From Massariosphaeria phaeospora (lineage: Eukaryota > Ascomycota > Dothideomycetes > Pleosporales): a stretch of 64,000 nt of DNA. This document shows positions 21,969 through 30,015 of the stretch, in pieces. Position numbers and translations under genes: made by a program. How positions within the stretch are numbered: the stretch's first letter is position 1; each line of letters starts with the position of its first letter. The DNA is taken from assembly GCA_011032825.1 (NCBI GenBank), contig JAADJZ010000014.1, positions 62,001 through 126,000 of the forward strand. Direction: 5' to 3'. The notes beneath the pieces are model-generated. The model was not told the DNA's origin, searched no databases, and saw only the letters and a program-made list of their open reading frames with translations.

Positions 21969-22537
21969 CAGAACGCTAAGATAACTCCATATAATCCACT
22001 ATCTCAACTGCAGTCGCAGTGCTAGAATATAAGTGTTGGAAGTAATATAGCCCAACTTGGACGACTCAAACTGGCCACACGCAAACCTTTCGCACGGGTA
22101 TATCGAGCTACACGTGTACGTCGCCCAGACGCGTCCAAAGACGACGGCAGATGATACGATTTTAGATGCCATGCCGCTTGAAAGGGAGTCCAGCGCAGAG
22201 GAAGACATGCAGACGCAGGAATGGGAGTCCACTGCAACAACCTGTCCGTCGAGACTGAAGCTGGTTATAGCGTCGCACTCCCAGAAGCTACCCCTTGAGC
22301 ATTCGCGCAAACTTTTATCGTCCCAGACGCTACACGGGTGACTTCCACGATAGGTACAGTCATCAAGCAGCTCAACCAGGGTGCGGGGTAGATCTTGGCT
22401 ACGCACCTGTTACGATGGGCTGAATATCAGCTCTCCTTGAGCTCACTCACTCCTCGGTATCTTCTTTAATACGGAAAAGTCATAATAAGACCTTGTTTCT
22501 CCTTGGATATCAAAACAGTAGGGGGCAAATCGCTACA

Positions 22538-24230
22538 ATGAACAATCACATCTACCGCCACGGCCTCATGCCCAAGAAGAGCAGTTGGTTGTACTTCCAC
22601 CAGGACAAGCCCGGTCCGCGCCCTCCATACGACCACCAAAATACTCTCCTCGCCGACGACCTGCGCGACGGCTGTTGCCACTTCCAACATGCACCCTACA
22701 TATCAAACCTCGAGACTCTTGACAAACAGCCGTCAAACCACGCCGGCTTCGAACTGTGGACTACAGTAGGCCATGTTGAAAGCGCCGCCCAGTTCTGCGC
22801 GTTCTGCCGCATCATCTGGCTGGGGCTCCAGAGATATCGACATCGTTGGGCGGCGGAATGTGCCGAGTACAACTTCCACGGTAGTTTGCAAGAGCTTGCG
22901 GATGGGTGTAGCAAGGATGAGTTCCAGGCTCGGGTAAGAGATGGATCCGCTTGGGCGGAGTATCGCGCGACGCACAAGGTGGATCTGGGCAAGATCATAT
23001 TTAAGCTGTCTTCAAAGGATGATGGGAAGCCGTTAGAGGGGCGGTTGCTCTTGGAACCGAGGGAGGACTCGACGTGGGCTCGACCACGACGGTTAATGGT
23101 GTTGGATTTCCATACTATTGAAGGTATGCCGTTTCCCTGGACATGCGTTGTATGGGGTTATAGGGTGCGGAGTAGTCGCCACCTTTGACTATCGTTTTTT
23201 GTCAACAGTGCTTGCGGCTTCAGTTCTGACTCGCGTAGGGAGACCTAGCGAATGGGCTGCCTTTCATCCAGCTCCGCAAGTACATATGGATGTTCTGAGT
23301 GATCGGGGCATTCAACAGCTCTCGGCATGGATAGAAGACTGCGTTGAAAACCACGCGTTATGCAACGCAGCTACCAAGAAAGTACAACCTACCAGATTAC
23401 TTCATGTCACAGTAGCCTCTGATCCAACAAGAGCATTAGTACGACTACACCGCACTGAACCACTTGAACACTACAAGTTCGTAGCTCCAAGCCACTGTTG
23501 GGCCCGGACCAAGCCCATCAAGACAACATCCGACAATCTGCAAGAGCGAATGCGCGGCATCGCTTAGGAGGAACTACCGCATGGTTTCCAGGACACCATC
23601 CAGCTCGCGCTACGCCTCAGCATCGAATACATCTGGATCGACTCGCTCTGCATCATCCAGGACTCCGAAGTCGACTGGCTCCACGAATCCCCCAAAATGG
23701 GCGCCATCTACGAAAGCGCGCACATCGTCTTCGCAGCGCATGGGCCCTGGCTCTACCTCACCAAAGACACCACCACATGCACGAAAGGCGCCGACGACGT
23801 GCACTGCGCCGCTGCTCCGGAAGCACCGCTTGGGCGTGTCGTGCCAGACGACGCGTATATCACGCTGCGCGGACATGTCGTGTGTATGCAGTTCGAAGAC
23901 GACGAGGGGTGTTACGAGTTCGGACGGCTGAAAATCGTGCCGCTGGGTAGCAGCGAGGCGGGCAGCGCTAAGGAGGGAGAAGATACGCACGTGGATAAGG
24001 AGAGGGATGCGTATGTGTGTATGGACGCCGTGGAGGATATGCTCGAGGCGCGGGAGCAGATCGTCACGTGTCTGGATATTATGCGGGATAGAACGGAGAT
24101 TGGATATGTTTATGCGTTGGTGCTTGTTGCTGTAGAGGATCGGGTGGGCGTTTATAGGCGGGTGGGGTTTTCGACGATGACGAGGGGGTTGTTTGGGGGG
24201 GCGGAGGTGGGGGATGTGACGATTGTTTGA
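22538..24230 (+). pseudogene. HET-domain (heterokaryon incompatibility) gene with one in-frame TAG
   Basis: Exon 1 is 22538-23123 (start Met-Asn-Asn-His). An 85-bp intron (23124-23208) precedes exon 2. The HET domain is clear: Ser-His-Cys-Trp, then Pro-Ile-Lys-Thr-Thr, Leu-Pro-His-Gly-Phe-Gln-Asp-Thr-Ile, and Tyr-Ile-Trp-Ile-Asp-Ser-Leu-Cys-Ile-Ile-Gln-Asp-Ser followed by Lys-Met-Gly-Ala-Ile-Tyr. The frame is interrupted once, by TAG at 23565-23567 between Gly-Ile-Ala and Glu-Glu-Leu-Pro, where Trp is usual in the family. Otherwise the frame is open to 24230. HET proteins trigger cell death after fusion of unlike hyphae. This copy would be cut in the middle of the domain unless the stop is read through. 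Confidence 0.78.
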
Positions 24231-24701
24231 AGAGGGCTTGACTAGGGGAAATGGACGGCTTAGATGGAATTGTAAAGGATTGGATTAGAGAAAGACTCGC
24301 GGGGACGAGACGCTTTGTCCGGTTGGGTAGTAGTCCTACAAATAGATGTTGCGAACTCTTTCCAATCTGGTCATCTCGAGCCATCGCTACGTCTTCGTCT
24401 GGATCCTTCACTGACCTCCCGCTTTATACAATCGCTACCAACGACCTATCTTATAATGTGTCCGGGGACCTCAACATCAACAATCTACTTTCTACCAACA
24501 GATTGCACCTCTCCATCTAACAGTACCAAGCGCACCGTAGATCGATCGAACCCTGCCAAACATGCTATGGGCCCCGCCGAACTCCCCCTTCTCTTCTCTT
24601 CTCCTCTCTTCCATTTCAGTTCAATTCTCTTCAACCTCAAAACCCATCCTCTCATTCCTCTCGAACCAGACCCCCACCCTCTCCTCCCCCTCCCCCAACA
24701 C
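24231..24701. other. Intergenic, convergent gene ends
   Basis: About 470 bp between the stop of the HET gene and the stop of the minus-strand GTPase gene. Overlapping short frames are present, rich in Ser/Leu/Pro, without a domain. It probably holds both 3' untranslated regions. Confidence 0.5.
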
Positions 24702-26911
24702 TCACTCCTCCTCATCCTCCTCTTCAACTCCCCCCTCCGCCCCCAGCAGCGAATTCCCCGCCACCTTCGGCTTAATGTACACGCCATTACCCTGCAAGAA
24801 CTCGCGAAACGGCGACGACATATCGCGCTCCGGGCCAGGGTCCTGCGACGCCGACTTGCCGCACGTGAAAGCCACGACGTAGCCGTCGGCTTGGTCGATG
24901 TTGAGCGCGAGATCCTAGTATCACCAAGCACGTCAGCGAGCCATCTAAACCAAACCAAACCATGCCAAACCAGTCCGTCCATAAACGAATTGCGCTGAAC
25001 TAGACGATTCGGTGCGAACTGCACACTGCGCACTACGTACGTACCTTAACCCTACACCCCGAACACGCCCTACAACTCCTCAACGCCTTATCCAACCCCG
25101 CATAGTTTCCATCCAACCTCCACTTAATCTTGCCCTCCATACGCTCAAGCACATACGTGCTGTCGACGCCCAGCCACAGGCGCTTGACGTCGGCCCACAG
25201 CGCGGCGTCATGCCCCTTGTGGATGCTCTTGGGCAGGTTGTACTTGTAGGCTTTGCCGGTGCGCATGTAGAAGTAGCCGCGGGGGCCGAGCGAGACGGTC
25301 GTGGGGCAGGCGGAAGGGTCGCGGCTGGAGAGGTGCGAGGCGAGAGAGGGGTAGGTGGTGGGGAGGTTGGGGGAGAGTTCTGTGGGGGTGGGGGGTTAGG
25401 AAGGGAGGAAAGGGGGAGGGTATGGGGGTGGGGACAGGGGGTGGGGACGGACGGACGTACGCGTTTTGCAGCGGCCGTTGCGGTGGTAGTGGTGGTACCA
25501 TGTGCGGTTGGCGCCCATGCTGACATACTTTGTTCGGAACTCGCCGTCGGGCTTTCCCAGCTTAAGTTTGCTGCGAGACTCGTATCAGTAACTTCCCCCA
25601 GCCACGGTAGCTCAGATCAAACATACGCGGTATAGTAATTCGGCCCCAGAAAATAATACCGATCCGAATTCATGCTCAGACTAAACTCCTTGCTTGACCG
25701 CCACCCAGCCGGCGGCCTCAACTCCTCCTCTTTAGCCTTCCCCCCGCCCTGGCTCTTCCGAAACTTCTTCTTCAGCTCCTGCATCTCCTTGTCGCGCAGC
25801 TTGCCTAGCTTGGCGTTGGCCTTGCGCTCCTTGTCCAGCTTGCGCTCGACCTCAGCGATCTTTTCCGTCTGCAGCATTTCCATGTCGGCTTTGAGTTTCT
25901 CGCGGTCGAAGTTGATCTGCTCGATGCGCTTGTTCATGTCTTCCTGCTGCTCGCGCAGCAGCTCCTGGGCGAGTTCGTCGCGTTCTTTGAGCGCGGCTTG
26001 CATGTCGTCGTGGGCGTCGGCGAGGATCTTCTCGAACTTTTTTTGCTGGCGCAGCAGCGCGCTTTGCACTTCGCGGCCTGCATCCGTCTGGTCGAGCGCT
26101 TGGTGGTGGTTTACCATCTGCTCTTGTATGGCTAGGGTTACGCCCGATCGGCTGGTTTTGCTGGCGACGAAGCGTTTGATGAGGCTCATGGCTGAGGTTT
26201 GGGTGTTGTGGTGCCGGAAGACTTCCGATCCGTTTTCTACAAAGTGGCCCCAGTACTCTTGGCGAGTGACTAGCTCTTGCTCACGCTGGGATCCTTCTTG
26301 CTCGGAAACGTTGTCCCATCTGGTCGTCGTTAACACGACTTTCTTCAGTGCGTCGTCGCCGCAGAGCTTTCGGAACATTAGAAGGTTGCGTCTGCCACTG
26401 CCTTGCATTCGAGGATTATCGATCCGGTGGAGATATACAATGCCATCGAGCCGGATGTCGTGCACGTAGGAGTCAGTCAGCCAGGTCGCGATCTCCCTCA
26501 GGACTTCAGTGTCCGACCGATCCGTGTCGTCGAACCCAGGTGTATCGATGAGGTAGACGTTGGCCAGCGAGCCTGGGATATGGCACTGATACACGCCAAC
26601 TTCTTGGGTGCCTTATTCATAAGGTAAGCATGAGCTTGCTCGACAGTAACGCCACTTGACATACACGACTGGAGGTTATGTCCAATTGGAACTTCCAGGT
26701 GTGAGCATTTGGAGATCAACGTGCTTTTGCCGGATCCAGTGACGCCCATGACGGCAATGAATATATCTGATTCATGTCGCTCGAATCCACCGGTGAAGTT
26801 CTTGGCCGATGGTTGCGACTCTGTTGGGGAAGCCTCGGGGGTGAAGACATCTGAGACTGCATCGGGCGAGCTCGACCGAGTCACACGTAACGGAAGTACT
26901 TGTTCCGACAT
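24702..26911 (-). CDS. AIG1/IMAP-like GTPase with coiled coil and extra C-terminal region
   Basis: Minus-strand gene with five exons (24702-24914, 25045-25379, 25461-25570, 25627-26611, 26665-26911) giving 629 residues. The P-loop Gly-Val-Thr-Gly-Ser-Gly-Lys-Ser-Thr is at 56-64. Ser-Cys-Thr, the switch Thr, is made by splicing the 53-bp intron (26612-26664). Asp-Thr-Pro-Gly is at 105-108 and Thr-Thr-Arg-Trp-Asp at 178-182. A Lys/Glu/Gln-rich coiled coil follows, at roughly residues 255-360. The last 240 or so residues, reached only through the downstream introns, form a separate region with Tyr-Phe-Tyr-Met-Arg-Thr-Gly-Lys, Trp-Arg-Leu-Asp-Gly-Asn-Tyr and an acidic end. I cannot name that domain. 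It is divergent from its paralogue at 27520. Confidence 0.82.
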
Positions 26912-27519
26912 CCTCGCGTGTGCTCGCTCTTGATAATATGGTGGAGACTTGTCGAATTTTTAAATAGGGGCAAAGACAGGTCGAGTACAGTATCTCAGAA
27001 AATCAATGACGACGACAGAGAGAGAGAGAGGTAGAAAACGACACATGCGGGAACGAAAGTAATAAACAAGGCTCAGCTTCGCGGTCTTCGAAGATACCTA
27101 CATAGCCCTGGGCATCAGCCGCACTTCGCGCTGGCCGTCACCAGACGAGCGGGGAAGTGGGGGTTTTGTCATTTTACCGCCTGGCCGCAGCCTCATAAGG
27201 CATATAGTGTCCTCACTGGTTAACGACTATAAATCTGCCTAGTTGCCTACCTGTCGCGTGGGCGCATGCACATACTGCGCCCTCGTATTGATAAGCGGAG
27301 TGGTTCCACCAATCGCGAGAATGAGGCTGAGCCGACCTCGCGATGGGCACAGCCTCCAACCCAGCGGTGACGCAACGGGGATATGTTCTGTTCCTCAAAG
27401 AAAAAGAGCGAGTTAGTTTCATCCTTTGCTCACGGTTCACGAAACTGTTTTTGAAAAGATGGTGTTAGTGGTTGTTCTACGACGTGAAAGTAAGAAAGCT
27501 AACCGGGGACAGGAACGTC
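26912..27519. promoter_or_regulatory. Shared upstream region of two divergent GTPase genes
   Basis: 608 bp between the two start codons. It contains a GA repeat (27019-27031) and no open frame of note. Both genes must take their promoters from it. No specific binding site is claimed. Confidence 0.5.
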
Positions 27520-28715
27520 ATGCCTTCGGACCTGATCGTACTGGTTATGGGAATGACGGGTGTCGGGAAAAGCTCGTTCATCTCTTCTCTCGTGGGAGAA
27601 GATGTTGGCATTGGCCATGGAGTGGATTCTTGTGCGTGTTCGCTGGACCGAATCATGGAAAGCGAGACTCTGATCGAAGAACAGGTACTGCCGGCCTTAC
27701 CCTCCACTGCATGGAAGCCGAGAATCGGAAGGTGTACCTTGTCGACACTCCCGGGTTCAACGACACATGGCGCTCCGACGATGCGATTCTGAAAGAAATC
27801 GCCTATTTCCTGGCCCAAACGTACCGGACGGGACTTCGAGTAGGGGGCATCGTCTACTTACATTCTATAGCTGAGAATCGTGTAACCGGGTCAGCGGCAA
27901 AGAACTTTGCGATGCTGGAAAGACTATGCGGGCCAGATGCTGCGAGGCAACTCATACTAGCGACCACGAAGTGGGACCTCGTCGGCGACGAGGCAGACCA
28001 AAGGGAGGCGGAACTTATCAGTACGAAGAAGTTCTGGGGCACCATGTTCGAGAACGGAAGCCGAGTCCAGCGCTGGGATGGCCATCGACCCTCGGCGCTG
28101 GCGATCGTGCAGAGCCTGACAGTCCGCGCAGACACCTTCGATCTCGTCCCTTTGCGCATCCAGCTCGAGCTCGTAGACCAAAGCCTCGCTCTCGAAGACA
28201 CCCTAGCCGGGCAAGAAATCCTCCAAGTGTGCACACAATCCTGGCAAAACATCCGCGCCGAGCTCGACGACATCCGCACGGAACTAGGCCAAGGCAACCG
28301 CGACTTCGCGCACGCATCCGACACGCAGACGCGGCGCACGCGGCTCCGCAAAGACCGCGCGGCGAACGACGCCTTGCTGCAGCAGGCGCTGGCGTCCGAA
28401 GACGCAGCCCTGCACCACGAGCTCACGCAGCAACACCAGAAGCTGCAAGCGGGCGTGGACACGCGCCTAGCCGCCTCGTGTACGCAGATCGTCAAGGAGA
28501 AGAAGCGCAGCGTCGTGCGTCGCAATGTTATACCGTTGCTGGCGTGTCTGGCGGGTGTGTCGACGATCGCGGCGGGGGCGGCGACGGCGCTGATCCCGAT
28601 TGTTGCGGTGGGGATTGCGGTGACGGGCACGGCGGCGACGAAGTTGGATTTCCATCGTGCGCGGACGAGGAGGAAGGAGGAGGAGCCGTGGGAGATTGCG
28701 GAGTATGATGATTGA
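27520..28715 (+). CDS. AIG1/IMAP-like GTPase with C-terminal hydrophobic segment
   Basis: Two exons (27520-27631, 27685-28715) give 380 residues. The 53-bp intron (GTGCGT donor, AACAG acceptor) restores Asp-Ser-Cys-Thr and joins the two frames. It has the same phase, position and length as the first intron of the neighbouring GTPase gene. The motifs are Gly-Met-Thr-Gly-Val-Gly-Lys-Ser-Ser (11-19), Asp-Thr-Pro-Gly (58-61) and Thr-Thr-Lys-Trp-Asp (131-135). A long helical region follows. Near the C-terminus lies a hydrophobic stretch (Val-Ile-Pro-Leu-Leu-Ala-Cys-Leu-Ala-Gly to Val-Gly-Ile-Ala-Val-Thr-Gly) that could span a membrane twice. The tail is basic then acidic. Other members of this GTPase family act at membranes. 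The fungal role is unknown. Confidence 0.82.
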
Positions 28716-29337
28716 TTGATGGATAGATGGAGGGAGAGTTGCTGGGTGATAGAGGGAGCGATATGGGCGATGGAAAGCCGTCGATGGAGTACCGCTAGCT
28801 GGATTCGGACGGTAGACGCTGTGCTATCCCATATCTACAACGCGCGACTCTCCCCATCATCATATTTCCTACATAATACCTATTCCATGTAAACCACTCA
28901 TAGTACATATTGAGCACACACAAAACCTAGTTCATAGTTCCGTTCTAACGCTTTTCCGCATCAGCGCTTGCTTCAGCAGCCATGATAAACGGAGTACGTA
29001 CCTAGCTTGCTGTACTGTAGAACCAAATAAATTAAAGTGACCTACTTTGCATACAAAGAGAATACTCCCTAGCAAAGAATGTTGTATAGACAAACACAAA
29101 CACACTCGTAGAGACGCAAGCAAACATTCTGCCCAAGTAGCAAACAAACTACCTAGAATAAAAATGCCCCGCCCACTAGCCCCCTCGCTTACCCCCCTCC
29201 TTCCCACACACACCCCCCAAATTCCCCCCTGTCACCTCTCTCTCGCCCCACCCCACTCCCTCCCTGCCCCTCCCCACTCCGCCCCCTCCCCCATTATAAT
29301 CCCCCCCAACCCGCAAACCTCCATCAAACAAACAAAC
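28716..29337. other. Intergenic before the tRNA gene
   Basis: About 620 bp. The last 170 bp are C-rich on the plus strand (runs of CCCC), directly upstream of the tRNA. I see no gene here. Confidence 0.5.
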
Positions 29338-29373
29338 GGCTTCATGGTCTAGTGGTATGATTCCTGCTTTGGG

Positions 29374-29391
29374 TATTCCAAACACACAATA
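29374..29391 (+). other. Canonical tRNA intron (after position 37)
   Basis: Eighteen nucleotides between anticodon-loop positions 37 and 38, the only standard place for a eukaryotic nuclear tRNA intron. CCAAA at 29378-29382 can pair with TTTGG of the anticodon loop, forming the helix recognised by the tRNA splicing endonuclease. Confidence 0.85.
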
Positions 29392-29399
29392 TGCAGGAG

Positions 29400-29455
29400 G
29401 TGAGTCATTATTCCCAACTATCTGCGATGGACCAATCAGCTAACGAGCCTTCCAG
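29400..29455 (+). other. Spliceosomal-type intron inside the tRNA variable loop
   Basis: Fifty-six nucleotides lie between the anticodon stem and the T-stem. They begin GTGAGT, contain CTAAC 11 nt before the end and finish CCAG, the same signals and length as mRNA introns elsewhere in the window. Removing exactly GT to AG leaves the standard AGGCC variable loop with C at position 48. A normal variable loop here has five bases, so this is an insertion. How it is removed, if at all, is unknown. Confidence 0.75.
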
Positions 29456-29510
29456 GCCCCGCGTTCGAATCGCGGTGGAGCCCGTTTACAAGTAGCCTTC
29501 GGGTGAACAA

Positions 29511-29517
29511 TTTTTTT
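29511..29517 (+). terminator. RNA polymerase III terminator of tRNA-Pro
   Basis: A run of seven T, 28 nt after the tRNA 3' end, on the coding strand. Confidence 0.75.
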
Positions 29518-30015
29518 GGATTGGATTTTTGTATATGTATGCGTATTGATTGATTGATTGATTGATATAAGAGAGAGAGACTGGTGAGTGAAGGGGGAAT
29601 TTTTTTTGGGGGGGCGGGCGGAAAGGCGCAGGTGAGTGCGCACATCGCACATCCCTTATCACGTACAGCTCTCTCTCTCTAGCATGTCTCTCTTTAGGTA
29701 CAGGCACTGTTCCTTACGTACACTGCACTGTTTATTTCACACAGATAATTCAGCAATGCAAACTCTGTAATGGCCTTCAGGTATACTATCCAAGGCCGTG
29801 CAACCATAAATCATACCAGTCTCGTAAGACATGCCATACCCTCACATCAACCCCATAATACCCCATATAACGCCGCCCATCCGACGCCGTCCTTGATATA
29901 GGTATCGCGCGAAACCCTATCCCTCGAAAATGCAGTACAACGATGTGAATGAGAGAAATGACAGAACAGTAACACACCCACACACACACCACATATATCC
30001 ATACGCCGCCGTTGC
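29518..30015. other. Intergenic with simple repeats
   Basis: About 500 bp holding a GATT tetranucleotide repeat (29547-29565), a GA run next to it and an eight-G run. The right part carries CACA-rich sequence. No gene is seen. Confidence 0.5.

Larger units (their letters stand above)
29338..29483 (+). tRNA. tRNA-Pro (anticodon UGG) with two introns
   Basis: The acceptor stem GGCTTCA (29338-29344) pairs with TGGAGCC (29476-29482), and C29483 is the discriminator. The D-arm holds a good A box (TGGTCTAGTGG). The anticodon stem CCTGC (29363-29367) pairs with GCAGG (29393-29397), and the loop is TTTGGG plus T29392. The T-stem CCGCG/CGCGG encloses TTCGAAT, the B box. Two insertions must be removed: 29374-29391 after position 37, and 29400-29455 in the variable loop. 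The mature RNA is then 72 nt with a five-base variable loop AGGCC and every stem intact. A run of seven T follows at 29511. The first intron can pair with the anticodon (CCAAA with TTTGG), as is usual in eukaryotes. Confidence 0.88.

Noticed and set aside
21999..22406. Minus-strand frame of 135 residues between the small gene and the HET gene
   Set aside because: No domain I recognise, no partner exon, and a competing frame on the other strand. It could be an old fragment, but I cannot support it.
26591..26664. Continuous reading of the first GTPase exon past Ser-Cys-Met
   Set aside because: It leads to an unrelated frame and loses Asp-Thr-Pro-Gly. Splicing at GTATGT gives the conserved Ser-Cys-Thr and keeps the GTPase frame.
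27459..27519. Upstream ATG and possible 24-bp intron before the plus-strand GTPase
   Set aside because: The donor, branch and acceptor look good, but 24 bp is too short for a fungal intron, and the Met at 27520 starts just before the first strand of the GTPase fold.
29547..29600. GATT and GA repeats after the tRNA as part of a mobile element
   Set aside because: Simple microsatellites with no inverted ends or target duplication.
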